Positions 17,725 through 25,862 of a DNA stretch of 42,211 bases are shown piece by piece. The stretch is from Vicinamibacterales bacterium (GTDB lineage: Bacteria > Acidobacteriota > Vicinamibacteria > Vicinamibacterales > UBA8438). The stretch covers positions 1-42,211 of the forward strand of contig CALLXD010000049.1 of NCBI GenBank assembly GCA_937766455.1, read 5' to 3'. Every line of letters begins with the position of its first letter. The first letter of the stretch is position 1. The translations under genes were made by a program, and so were the position numbers. The notes beneath the pieces were generated by a model that worked only from the letters and a program-made list of their open reading frames with translations, ran no database searches and was not told where the DNA came from.

Positions 17725-18579
17725 TCAGTCGTCGGTCTCGGCGCCGGCGGCGCCGACCATGTCATCTGGTGCCTCGTGCGCGGGGTCACCAAAAGGCGGC
17801 GGCGCGTCGTCGGGACGATCGCACCGGTACACCCGAATCGGACCAAACGAGGCCGACTGGAACACGCGGATCAAGTTCAACCGGATCATCTCCAGCACCG
17901 CAAGAAAGGTCGTGACCAATTCGCCCCGACCGCGGTCCTTGTCGAAGAGATCTTCGAACCCGCAAGCATCGATATTCTCCAGGCGCTGCAGCAGCTCTCG
18001 CGTGCGGGTCTCGATGGACACCTCTGCGCTGGGCAGCCGAAACGTCGGGCGCTCGCGAGCCCGCTTGAGCACCGACTGAAAGGCCTGCAGCAAGCCGAAC
18101 AGATCAACCTCAAGCTCACGCTCGAACGGCTCTCCGGCCAGGTCACCGAGCCGTTCTTCCGGCAGCCCCCACTGGGCGCTGCGAACCGTCTCGCGCTCGT
18201 GCAGGAGTTCGGCCGCCGCCTTGTACCGCTGGTGCTCGATCAGTCGTCGGACCAGCGCCTCGCGCGGGTCTTCCGGGTCGTGGGACTCCTCGGCCTCCTC
18301 CTCAAGACGCGGCACCAGCATCCGCGCCTTGATGTGGATCAAGGTGGCGGCCATCACCAGGAAATCGCCCGCGAGGTCCAGGTCGAGCTCCTTCATCACG
18401 TCGAGGTAATCGAGATATTGATGCGTGATGAGCGCGATCGGGATGTCGTAAATATCGACCTCGTGCTTCCGAATCAGGTGCAACAGGAGATCGAGCGGAC
18501 CCTCGAAATTCTCGAGTTTGACCGGGTATTCTTCGAGCACCGACTCGAAATCGCTGCCGTGATGCTGGGGTTCTGACAT
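17725..18579 (-). CDS. scpA: Segregation and condensation protein A
   Basis: The kleisin that bridges SMC heads and recruits ScpB. 284 residues. The N-terminal domain has YPVKLENFEGPLDLLLHLIRK and VDIYDIPIALITHQYLDYL, followed by LVMAATLIHIKARMLVP; the C-terminal winged helix contains GRGELVTTFLAVLEMIRLNLIRVFQ. The last 35 residues are acidic and Pro/Ala-rich, without clear homology. It follows trpS and precedes scpB in an apparent operon. ATG at 18579, 22 bases before the trpS stop side, with no better alternative. Confidence 0.95.
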   Translation of the reverse strand: MSEPQHHGSDFESVLEEYPVKLENFEGPLDLLLHLIRKHEVDIYDIPIALITHQYLDYLDVMKELDLDLAGDFLVMAATLIHIKARMLVPRLEEEAEESHDPEDPREALVRRLIEHQRYKAAAELLHERETVRSAQWGLPEERLGDLAGEPFERELEVDLFGLLQAFQSVLKRARERPTFRLPSAEVSIETRTRELLQRLENIDACGFEDLFDKDRGRGELVTTFLAVLEMIRLNLIRVFQSASFGPIRVYRCDRPDDAPPPFGDPAHEAPDDMVGAAGAETDD

Positions 18580-18601
18580 GGAGACTACGTCATCGCGGAC
18601 G

Positions 18602-19594
18602 CTACGTGTAGTTGAGCTTCACGGCGTCGCGGACCTCCCGCATGGTCTCCTGCGCAATCACACGCGCGCGGCTCGACCCCTCAATCAGAATCTCTTTGAT
18701 CCGCTCCGGCTTTGCCAAGATGTCCGCCCGGCGTGCTCGCATCGGATCGAGCGTGGCGTTGATCGCATCGGCCAGCGTCCGCTTGACCTCGACATCACCC
18801 ACCGTGCCGGCCCGATACCGAGCCTTGAGGTCGTCGACCTGCGCGATATCCGGATTGAAGGCGTCGTGATACGTGAACACCGGGTTCCCCTCGACGGTGC
18901 CGGGAATATCGGCCCGGACCCGCTTCGGGTCCGTATACATCCGCATCACCTTTTTCGTGACCGCCGCGGCATCGTCCGACAAGTCGATCGTATTGCCGTA
19001 GCTCTTGCTCATCTTCCGATTGTCGAGCCCCGGCAACCGCGGAAAGTGGGTCAGGAGCGGCTGCGGCTCCGGAAAAATCTCGCCGTAGAACTTATGAAAC
19101 CGGCGCGCGACCTCTCGGTTCAATTCGAGATGCGCCACCTGGTCCTCACCGACCGGCACGAAGTTCGCCTTGTAGATCAGGACGTCGGCCCCTTGCAGCA
19201 GCGGATAGCCGAGAAAGCCCAACGCCGAGAGATCCTTCTCCTTCAGCTGTTCGATCTGTTCCTTGTAGGTCGGGACCCGCTCGAGCCAGGGAATCGGGAC
19301 CACCATCGACAGCAGCAGATAGAGTTCCGCGTGCTCGGGCACCAGAGACTGCACGAAGAGCGTGCTCTGCTCCGGGTCGACACCGGCCGCAATCCAATCG
19401 GCCGCGTTGTCGTACGCGTAGGACGTCAGCGGGGCCGTGTCGGCGTAGTCACTGGTCAACGCGTGCCAGTCGGCTACGAAATACAGGCAGTCGTAGGTCG
19501 ACTGGAGTGCCACCCAGTTGCTGAGGGCACCCACCAGATGACCCAGGTGCAGCTTCCCGGTCGGACGCATACCGGACACAACACGTGACTTCAC
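18602..19594 (-). CDS. trpS: Tryptophanyl-tRNA synthetase
   Basis: Charges tRNA-Trp. 330 residues, normal. Class I signatures HLGH (residues 16-19, in PTGKLHLGHLVGAL) and KMSKS (194-198, in NRKMSKSYGN) are intact. The GEDQVAHLELNREVARRF helix and the DVEVKRTLADAINATL C-terminal domain fit the bacterial enzyme. The start is GTG at 19594, whose last bases are part of the TGA stop of the M50 gene (GTGA overlap); a longer upstream reading in the same frame would run through that gene and is unlikely. Confidence 0.95.
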   Translation of the reverse strand: MKSRVVSGMRPTGKLHLGHLVGALSNWVALQSTYDCLYFVADWHALTSDYADTAPLTSYAYDNAADWIAAGVDPEQSTLFVQSLVPEHAELYLLLSMVVPIPWLERVPTYKEQIEQLKEKDLSALGFLGYPLLQGADVLIYKANFVPVGEDQVAHLELNREVARRFHKFYGEIFPEPQPLLTHFPRLPGLDNRKMSKSYGNTIDLSDDAAAVTKKVMRMYTDPKRVRADIPGTVEGNPVFTYHDAFNPDIAQVDDLKARYRAGTVGDVEVKRTLADAINATLDPMRARRADILAKPERIKEILIEGSSRARVIAQETMREVRDAVKLNYT

Positions 19595-20226
19595 GATAAC
19601 AACCACCCCATGAGGAAAGACAGCGGCGGGCCGATGAGCCGGTAGAGCCAACCGGTGGCCATCAGTACGATGAGAATGACAAACCCGTAGGGCCTGACCA
19701 ACCGATCATAGCTCGCCGCGAGCGCCTCGGGGAGAATCCCGGCCAGAACGTTCCCGCCGTCGAGCGGTGGGATCGGCAGCATGTTGAACACGGCCAGCAG
19801 AAGATTCAGCTGCACCATGGCGAATCCGAACGTCGCCATGACGCCAGCCATGCCCTCCGACGCTCCCAGCCCACCGGGCACCAGACCGAGCAGCATCGAC
19901 GCCGCGACCGCCATAAGAATGTTGCTGGCCGGACCTGCGGCCGCGATCACGAGAAAGTCCTGACGGTGGTTCTTCAAGTTGGCCGGGTTGACCGGCACCG
20001 GTTTCGCCCACCCGAACACGAACCCACCAGCCACGAGCCCAAGCAAGGGCAGCATGATGGTGCCCACCGGATCGATGTGCACGGCCGGATTCAGCGAGAT
20101 CCGGCCGAGTCGACGCGCCGTCGGGTCTCCGAGCCAGTCCGCGGTGACGGCGTGCGCCATCTCGTGGACCGTCAGCGAGAACAGCAGTACGGCGAAGATG
20201 ATGAGCGACTGACCGATATCAGGCAA
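19591..20226 (-). CDS. Site-2 protease-like M50 membrane metalloprotease
   Basis: 211 residues, with about five to six membrane segments. The zinc motif HEMAH is at residues 21-25 within a transmembrane helix, and the third ligand aspartate is D156 in NMLPIPPLDGGNV, so the active site is complete. No PDZ domain is present: this is the compact subgroup (YwhC/SpoIVFB-like) often placed next to trpS and scpA. The substrate is unknown. The start must be TTG at 20226: an in-frame TGA lies two codons upstream and the hydrophobic segment begins immediately. It follows uvrC by 29 bases. Confidence 0.88.
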   Translation of the reverse strand: MPDIGQSLIIFAVLLFSLTVHEMAHAVTADWLGDPTARRLGRISLNPAVHIDPVGTIMLPLLGLVAGGFVFGWAKPVPVNPANLKNHRQDFLVIAAAGPASNILMAVAASMLLGLVPGGLGASEGMAGVMATFGFAMVQLNLLLAVFNMLPIPPLDGGNVLAGILPEALAASYDRLVRPYGFVILIVLMATGWLYRLIGPPLSFLMGWLLS

Positions 20227-20255
20227 AGCGCATCAGGATATGGCGTGCTGGTGGA

Positions 20256-22241
20256 TCAGGGCAAGTCGACGGGCAAGTCGACGGGCAAGTCGACGCGGCT
20301 CGCCTGACGTTCGGCGAAGTGGCTGAGGACGGCATCCGCCACTTTCGCGCCGAGCACCGGGACCAGTTCCTCGCGGGTCGCGCGACGAATACTGGCGACG
20401 CTGCCGAAATGCGTCAACAGGGCACGACGGCGCCGCGCGCCGACCCCTGGAATGTCGTCCAATTCCGACCGAAAATCCCGCTTGGTGCGGGCCGCCCGAT
20501 GGTACGTCACGGCAAACCGGTGGGCCTCGTCCCGTATTTGCTGCAGCAGCAGGAGTGCGGGACTGTTGGTCTCGAAAATGATCGGCTCAGCCGCATCCCG
20601 GGTAAACACCAGTTCTTCCTTCTTCGCCAGGCCGACGGCGACGATGTTTGACTGCCCGAGCGTGGCAAACGCCTCGTAGGCGGCTGACAGTTGCCCCTTC
20701 CCCCCGTCGATCACGACCAGGTCCGGCGGCGGTCCGCCCTCGTCCAACAGTCGACGGTAACGCCGTGCGACCACCTCGCGCATCGACGCGAAATCGTCGA
20801 GCAACCGCGGCTCCACCGCTGCATCACCGCCCCCCCCGGTTGTGCCGCCAGCGGTCCGACGGCGTCGACGCGACCCGCGCGGGCTGAGGGGCTCCTCCGG
20901 CGGTGTGCGCTTCGCGCCCCAGTCTCCGCCCCGCACCCGAAATTTGCGGTAGGCCTTCCTCGTCATCCGCCCGTCTTCGCAGACGACCATCGAGCCCACC
21001 GTCTCGCTGCCCTGGATGGTCGAGATGTCGAAGCACTCGATCCGCCGCGGCAACCCAGGTAACCCGAGCGCGGCCCGCAGTTCGTCCAGCGCGGCCCCGC
21101 GGGCCATCGCTTCGTCGCTGTACCGCGTGCGGTATCCCAGCACCGCGTTGCGTGTCGCCAAGTCGAGCAGGCCGCGCTTGTCGCCTCGCTTCGGAACCGA
21201 TATCCGCACCTTGCGATCGGCCGCCTGCGCCAGCCAATCCTCGACCTCCTGGCGGTCGTCGATCTCGACCGGCAGGTGTACCTCGGGAGGCGCCACGCGC
21301 ACCGCGTAGAACTGCTGGACGGCAGCCTGCACGGTGTCCTCGGTGCTGGGCGCCTCGCCCCCCAATTCACCCGCCACCGCATCCGTCACCAGTTCGACGC
21401 GCTCAATCACCCGACCACCCCGCATCTGGAACACCTGCACGACCGCTCCAGCGGGCCCGGTCTTAATGCCGAACGCGTCGCGGTCGCCCAGGCGGACGCT
21501 GGACATCTTTTGCTGCCGGTCGCGCAGGGTCTCGACGGTCTTGATGGCATCGCGGGTCTGGGCCGCCTCTTCGTATCGCAGCGCCTCCGACGCGGCCGCC
21601 ATCTGGGCCTTCAGCTTCCGCACGAGCTCGTCGTTCCGCCCATCCAGAAACATCCGCGCGTGCTCTACCGCCTCGGCATACTGTTCCTGGGTGCAGAGTG
21701 CTTCGACACACGGGGCCACACAGCGCTTAATGTCGTATTCCAGACAGGCGCGATCACGACGCCCCGTGATGACCTCGTTGCAGGACCGGACGCCAAACAG
21801 CTTGTGCGTCAGCGACATCGTCTTCCGGGCCAGTGTCGCCGGCAGGAACGGCCCCGCATAGTAGTTCCCATCGCGGGCAACCCGACGCGCCACCATCACC
21901 CGCGGGAAGGCTTCGGCCGTGGTCAGCTGCAGGTAGGGGTAGTTCTTGTCGTCGCGCAGCAGGATGTTGAATCGTGGCATCCGCTGCTTGATCAGGTGGC
22001 TTTCGAGGGCCAGGGCCTCCACCAGCGAATCCGTGACAATGACCTCCAGGCGGGTCACCTCGTCGAGCAAGGCGTTGGTCTTCGGGCTGGACCCATACGC
22101 ACTGAGGTAGCTGCGAACCCGGTCCCGCAGGGCCCTCGCCCGGCCGATGTAGATCGTCTCGCCGGCCGCGTTGGAGTAGAGGTAGACTCCTGGCTGCTCC
22201 GGCAAACGACTGATCTGAGCCTTGAGATCGCGAATGGGCAT
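20256..22241 (-). CDS. uvrC: UvrABC system protein C (excinuclease subunit)
   Basis: Makes both incisions in nucleotide excision repair. 661 residues. GIY-YIG nuclease domain at about 15-90 (GVYLYSNAAGETIYIGRARA), cysteine cluster (CLEYDIKRCVAPC), UVR motif (about 200-240, binds UvrB), RNase H-like domain with FDISTIQGSETVGSMVV and VVIDGGKGQLSAA, then tandem helix-hairpin-helix motifs (LDDIPGVGARRRRALL). Two oddities: a roughly 40-residue Arg/Gly-rich insertion (SPRGSRRRRRTAGGTTGGGG) in the RNase H-like domain, and a C-terminal triple VDLP repeat from a 12-bp tandem repeat. ATG at 22241. Confidence 0.96.
   Translation of the reverse strand: MPIRDLKAQISRLPEQPGVYLYSNAAGETIYIGRARALRDRVRSYLSAYGSSPKTNALLDEVTRLEVIVTDSLVEALALESHLIKQRMPRFNILLRDDKNYPYLQLTTAEAFPRVMVARRVARDGNYYAGPFLPATLARKTMSLTHKLFGVRSCNEVITGRRDRACLEYDIKRCVAPCVEALCTQEQYAEAVEHARMFLDGRNDELVRKLKAQMAAASEALRYEEAAQTRDAIKTVETLRDRQQKMSSVRLGDRDAFGIKTGPAGAVVQVFQMRGGRVIERVELVTDAVAGELGGEAPSTEDTVQAAVQQFYAVRVAPPEVHLPVEIDDRQEVEDWLAQAADRKVRISVPKRGDKRGLLDLATRNAVLGYRTRYSDEAMARGAALDELRAALGLPGLPRRIECFDISTIQGSETVGSMVVCEDGRMTRKAYRKFRVRGGDWGAKRTPPEEPLSPRGSRRRRRTAGGTTGGGGDAAVEPRLLDDFASMREVVARRYRRLLDEGGPPPDLVVIDGGKGQLSAAYEAFATLGQSNIVAVGLAKKEELVFTRDAAEPIIFETNSPALLLLQQIRDEAHRFAVTYHRAARTKRDFRSELDDIPGVGARRRRALLTHFGSVASIRRATREELVPVLGAKVADAVLSHFAERQASRVDLPVDLPVDLP
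20259..20294 (-). repeat. Three 12-bp tandem repeats at the 3' end of uvrC
   Basis: Three perfect copies of gggcaagtcgac (plus strand) at 20259, 20271 and 20283 encode the last residues VDLP-VDLP-VDLP of UvrC, ending at the stop codon. Strand slippage would change the tail length in frame. Confidence 0.95.
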
Positions 22242-22319
22242 GGGCTACACTGCGTGGATCGTACCGGCAGTGGGGCGAGTCCAGGCAGGGACCCAGCCGG
22301 CTCGTGCACCCCCAACGAC

Positions 22320-22342
22320 ATTATACCGGCCGGCAGCCGGCC
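22320..22342 (-). promoter_or_regulatory. uvrC promoter -10 with adjacent perfect palindrome
   Basis: On the minus strand a consensus TATAAT (22325-22320) lies 79 bases before the uvrC ATG. Directly upstream, in the -35/-10 spacer, is a perfect 15-bp palindrome, GGCCGGC-A-GCCGGCC (22328-22342). No -35 consensus is seen. The site also lies 15 bases before the start of the divergent phosphatidyltransferase gene at 22357, so one bound protein could affect both. Confidence 0.5.
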
Positions 22343-22356
22343 TGGTTTTCCCATCT

Positions 22357-23157
22357 ATGACGTTTACTGGCGCGATCGGCGCCGTCTGCATGTTCCCGCT
22401 CCGCGCCATCATTGGCGTGTGCGTGGCGCTCAGAATCCACCCCAATATGCTCACGCTGACTGGCGTGATCATCAATTTCTGGGCCGCCTGGCAATTCGCC
22501 ATGGGCGAATTCGTCGTGGCCGGGTTCATCATGCTCGGCGGCAATATCTTCGATTTCATCGACGGCAAGGTGGCCGACGCGACCGACACGAAGTCGGATT
22601 TCGGCGGTTTCTGGGACTCGGTCATGGACCGATTCTCTGACCTGTCGCTGTTCGTGGGTGTCATCTACCTGTACGCGGAGCTGGGCCGCACAGACTACGT
22701 CATGGTCGCCGCGCTCGCGATGATTTTCTCGGTGATGACCAGCTACACCCGGGCGCGCGCCGAGTCGATTATCGAGAAGTGCAAGGTCGGGTTCATGGAG
22801 CGGCCTGAACGGATCGTGCTGGTGATGATCGGCGCCTTCACCAACCGGATGAGCGGCATCCTCTGGGTCATCCTCGTGCTATCGGTGGTGACCGTGGTCG
22901 ACCGCATCTATTTCACCTGGCGCGCGCTCAAGCAGCAGGAGGCCAGCCCGGCCTGGTTGGGCACCTCGATCGTGACCCTCCCGCTCCGCGCCGTCTGGCA
23001 TGCCCTGTACTGGACCTTCGACCGCGCCACCTGGCAATACGACCTCATGGTCATTGCCATCCTGGCGTTCGTCTGGCTCGTCCCACCCGGATGGATCGGC
23101 GACCCCACCGCGAGTGGTCCGGGGTTCATCGGCATCGTCATGGGCTGGTTGCCCTAG
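22357..23157 (+). CDS. CDP-alcohol phosphatidyltransferase family membrane protein
   Basis: 266 residues, about six membrane segments. Transfers a phosphatidyl or similar group from a CDP-alcohol to a small alcohol in the inner membrane. The family signature D-xx-DG-xx-AR-x8-G-xxx-D-xxx-D is present as FDFIDGKVADATDTKSDFGG then FWDSVMD: all four aspartates and the glycines fit, but the arginine of 'AR' is an aspartate. The substrate is not assignable. A C-terminal region after residue 185 has further membrane segments (DLMVIAILAFVWLVPPGW). The ATG at 22357 gives MTFTGAIGAVCMFPLRA; the frame is open further upstream, but that part would overlap the uvrC promoter. A later ATG (MFPLRA) is possible. 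Confidence 0.82.
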   Translation: MTFTGAIGAVCMFPLRAIIGVCVALRIHPNMLTLTGVIINFWAAWQFAMGEFVVAGFIMLGGNIFDFIDGKVADATDTKSDFGGFWDSVMDRFSDLSLFVGVIYLYAELGRTDYVMVAALAMIFSVMTSYTRARAESIIEKCKVGFMERPERIVLVMIGAFTNRMSGILWVILVLSVVTVVDRIYFTWRALKQQEASPAWLGTSIVTLPLRAVWHALYWTFDRATWQYDLMVIAILAFVWLVPPGWIGDPTASGPGFIGIVMGWLP

Positions 23158-23193
23158 GACCGACCTGCCTGGCCCACGGCCGTCCCTCAGGCG

Positions 23194-23361
23194 CCTAGCA
23201 GCCCGTGGTAAAAGTCCCGCTGCATTCGACCGACGCTGAATCCGGCCGATCTGCGTTGTTCATCGGTCAAATACTGCCGGTATTTTCCCTCTTCTCGCCT
23301 TGGTCGGCCGGGCCAGCGCCGGTCTCGGTGCGACGCGGGACTTTCACCACGGACTGCTAGG
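23194..23361. mobile_element. MITE-like element with 27-bp terminal inverted repeats
   Basis: Left end 23194-23220 and right end 23335-23361 are inverted copies matching at 25 of 27 positions (core CCGTGGT and AAAGTCCCGC, outer CCTAGCAG). The inner flanks continue as a weaker inverted match (GACCGACGCTG against GACCGGCGCTG), and the centre has AAATAC-N5-GTATTT (23269-23285). The 168 bp have no coding capacity, as expected for a miniature inverted-repeat element moved by a transposase encoded elsewhere. The right end contains the TAG stop codon of the NHL gene (23357-23359). CTAG occurs at both outer edges and may be part of the target site. Alternatively it is a large bidirectional hairpin between convergent genes. 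Confidence 0.65.
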
Positions 23362-24547
23362 GTGCCCAGGTCGCGCCGCGGGTAGGTTGCACCGCAGGCG
23401 GCTCGTGGCGCTCGAGCATCTGACGCCGCACCACACCGCCGTACACGTTGCCAAAGGTGTCGACACCAATGCCCTCAGCCCCGCTATGGGCCATGTCCTG
23501 GGACTCGATGTCTTCCAAGAAGTAGTGCACCTGACCGGTCCGGGCACTCCCAATGCGAATGCCCTTCTTCCAGCCCGGATTGTCCGGTCCCCATGACTCT
23601 GAGTCCGCCACGTAGATGGTGTCGGTGTGGTCGATATAGACGCCACTGGGACGTCCGAACTGCTGCCACTGGTCGATATATCCGCCGTCCTCGTCCCAAA
23701 TCATCAGACGGTTGTTGTCGCGATCGGCGATAAACAGTCGCCCCTCCGTGTCGATCGCAATGGCATGGGGCGCGCTGAGCTGCAGGTGCCCTTGGCCGGT
23801 CATCCCGTAACGGGCCACGAGCGTCCCGTCGCTGGAGAACTTCGACAGCCGAGCGTCCGGTCCGTTCTTGATGTGTCCCTCCGTAATAAAGATGGTCCCG
23901 TCCTTTGCCACCGCGACATCCGTCGGCTCGCGGAGGTGTGTCGGGCCATCACCCGCCACGCCAGACTCTCCGATTGTCATCACCAACTCTCCGGTCGGAC
24001 TGAACTTCCGGACGACATGCCCGCCGGGCGCCGCGCCGCGACCGACATCGGCAGTCCACACGAACCCCGCGTGGTCGACATGGAGTCCATGCGGAAACGC
24101 GGTCAGTCCTTCGCCCCAGGCGGCGAGGCGCCGACCGGTCTCAGGATCGAGCTTCACGATGGGCGGTTCCGAGCGACCGACACAGGAGTTGGAGCGGCAT
24201 CGGTGCAGCACATACAGGTTACCGTCGGGTCCGCCCTCAGCCCCGATGACCGCCGCCCACTCGCCGTCATTGCCAACCGGTGGCTCACCAAACGGCTCGA
24301 TACGGGTGTAGGGATTGGGTCGATCGTTGCTATCGGCGATGGGACCGTAGGCCGCCACCAGCCGCTGGAGCAGCATGATGACCGTGCTGTCGAAGGCTTC
24401 GTTGGTGATGGGACGGTCGACGTTCGGGTTCTGTCGCACCGGCGTCGGTGGCGGCGGCTGGGCCGACGCCGCGCCCGTGGCGAGCAGCAACACCAGGGCA
24501 CCCATACCGAAGGCCCGCCCGACCGCGATCAGACACGTGGCGTTCAT
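23357..24547 (-). CDS. Secreted NHL-repeat beta-propeller protein
   Basis: 396 residues. A signal peptide (basic start, GMGALVLLLATGAASA, cleavage before QPPPP) indicates export. The rest is a six-bladed-type propeller with NHL-like strands: GPDGNLYVLHR, FPHGLHVDHAGFVWTADV, EPTDVAVAKDGTIFITEG, APHAIAIDTEGRLFIADRDNNRL, RPSGVYIDHTDTIYVADSE, GAEGIGVDTFGNVYGGVV. It resembles the peptidyl-hydroxyglycine amidating-lyase-like group common in soil bacteria, but catalysis is not shown. A strong ribosome site (AAGGAGGAAC) precedes ATG 24547 by about nine bases. The last residues and stop codon lie in the right inverted repeat of the adjacent element, so the C-terminus may have been altered by its insertion. 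Confidence 0.85.
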   Translation of the reverse strand: MNATCLIAVGRAFGMGALVLLLATGAASAQPPPPTPVRQNPNVDRPITNEAFDSTVIMLLQRLVAAYGPIADSNDRPNPYTRIEPFGEPPVGNDGEWAAVIGAEGGPDGNLYVLHRCRSNSCVGRSEPPIVKLDPETGRRLAAWGEGLTAFPHGLHVDHAGFVWTADVGRGAAPGGHVVRKFSPTGELVMTIGESGVAGDGPTHLREPTDVAVAKDGTIFITEGHIKNGPDARLSKFSSDGTLVARYGMTGQGHLQLSAPHAIAIDTEGRLFIADRDNNRLMIWDEDGGYIDQWQQFGRPSGVYIDHTDTIYVADSESWGPDNPGWKKGIRIGSARTGQVHYFLEDIESQDMAHSGAEGIGVDTFGNVYGGVVRRQMLERHEPPAVQPTRGATWAP

Positions 24548-24602
24548 GGCTCTGTTCCTCCTTCAGACAACGCACTGACGATCCGGCGGCGCGGTCTGGA
24601 CC

Positions 24603-25160
24603 TTAGACCACGTCCCGCTCGTCGCCGCCGAGGTCGAATCCCTTGCCCGTGAAATGGATGTCGTGTGCCGCGATCTTGTCGCGCAGCAGCCGGCGCACCT
24701 CGCCGAACCGTTCCTGGGGCACATCGAGATGCCGGACGCGCTTTCTGGTGCGATGGATGAGCACCAGGGTCAACTCCTGGTCCTCACGCCAGGAGAGCCC
24801 GCCGATGTGTGCGTACGGCACGAAGCCGTGTTGGGACCAGATTCCGCCTTCGTAGAACCCGTGCCCGATCCGCAGACTGAGCGGGAACGCGTAGGCGTAG
24901 TAGATGAACATCATCCCCTCGCCGAACGCGTCGAAAGGCGGACGCTGCTGCATCGCCAGTTTGAAGAACACCAGGGCGCCGAAGACCAAACCCAACGCCA
25001 GCGAAATGCCGTACGAGCGGGGTCGTCGCCCCGTCCAGGTCAACTGCGCGCTCGAACGGACGCGTAGAAAGCGGATGAACTGAGCCAGCAAACGCAGATT
25101 AACGAGGAAAAATCCGGCGCCCAGGACGAGCAGCGCGTTCGGGAGAAAGTCGGCAGCCAT
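24603..25160 (-). CDS. Membrane protein of unknown function
   Basis: 185 residues. Three probable membrane helices (residues 5-27, 50-70, 85-103) are followed by a soluble C-terminal half that looks like a small beta-rich domain (GIWSQHGFVPYAHIGGLSWRED, LTLVLIHRTRKRVRHLDVPQE) similar in outline to PH-like tails of DUF5673-type proteins. The function is unknown. The ATG at 25160 is chosen because the first helix starts five residues later. It lies 34 bases after efp and 55 bases before the NHL gene, all in one direction. Confidence 0.7.
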   Translation of the reverse strand: MAADFLPNALLVLGAGFFLVNLRLLAQFIRFLRVRSSAQLTWTGRRPRSYGISLALGLVFGALVFFKLAMQQRPPFDAFGEGMMFIYYAYAFPLSLRIGHGFYEGGIWSQHGFVPYAHIGGLSWREDQELTLVLIHRTRKRVRHLDVPQERFGEVRRLLRDKIAAHDIHFTGKGFDLGGDERDVV

Positions 25161-25194
25161 GGCTCGGGGCACCAGCTCCGCGCGATACCCCCGG

Positions 25195-25758
25195 CTAGGC
25201 CCGCGACTGATAGTCGCCCGTCTCGGTATTGACCCGCACGGTGTCGCCGTCGCTGATGAACGGCGGCACCTGCACCACCAGCCCGGTCTCAAGGGTGGCC
25301 GGCTTGAGCTGGGCGTTCGCGGTCGCCCCTTTGATCGCGGGCGCCGTCTCCCGCACTTTGAGATCGACCGTCAATGGCAGGTCCAGCCCCACCGGCGCCC
25401 CCTCGAACAAGGAGACCTTGATGGTCGCGTCCGGGAGCAGGTAGTTCACCGAGTCACCCAGGCTCTCGACGGTCATCTCGATCTGGTCGTAGGTTTCCAG
25501 GTCCATGAAGTGGAAGGTCTCGCCGTCGCGATAGCTGAACTGCATTTCGCGCTCATCCAACGTCGCACGCTCCAGGACATCGGCCGACCGAAATTTATGG
25601 TCGAGCTGTGTGCCCGCCCGTACGTTGCGGAGCTTGACGGAGACGAATGCCTTTCCCTTGCCGGGGCTGACGTGGATCATCTCAAGGACGCGATACAGCT
25701 CGCCCTTCATCTTGATCAGGTTGCCCTTGCGCAGGCGTGTCGCTTGAATGGTGTCCAT
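25195..25758 (-). CDS. efp: Elongation factor P
   Basis: 187 residues, three beta-barrel domains. Relieves ribosome stalling at proline stretches. The tip loop reads SPGKGKAF with the modifiable lysine at K34, and the C-terminal OB domain has PPFISDGDTVRVNTETGDYQSR, a complete family ending. A modification enzyme (EpmA or others) is not seen in the window. ATG at 25758; no strong ribosome site. The proline-rich receiver protein at 6287-8371 would be an expected EF-P client. Confidence 0.97.
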   Translation of the reverse strand: MDTIQATRLRKGNLIKMKGELYRVLEMIHVSPGKGKAFVSVKLRNVRAGTQLDHKFRSADVLERATLDEREMQFSYRDGETFHFMDLETYDQIEMTVESLGDSVNYLLPDATIKVSLFEGAPVGLDLPLTVDLKVRETAPAIKGATANAQLKPATLETGLVVQVPPFISDGDTVRVNTETGDYQSRA

Positions 25759-25820
25759 GAAAATTTAGCGAGTGCGTCGTGACCGGTGCCCGTCCACGGG
25801 GATGTCTGAGAAACCGCGCG

Positions 25821-25829
25821 ATCGTACCA
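25821..25829 (-). promoter_or_regulatory. Extended -10 promoter upstream of efp
   Basis: TGGTACGAT on the minus strand fits an extended -10 (TGnTATAAT-like) without a -35 consensus. Expected start of transcription is about 55 bases before the efp ATG. The same TACGAT hexamer occurs at two other promoters in the window. Confidence 0.4.
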
Positions 25830-25862
25830 TAGGTCAGCCGTCGGTCGCGCCGACCCCGCGGG

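Noticed and set aside
21276..22640. 454-codon plus-strand frame across uvrC and the next gene
   Set aside because: Shadow of uvrC in high-GC DNA; no recognisable domain.
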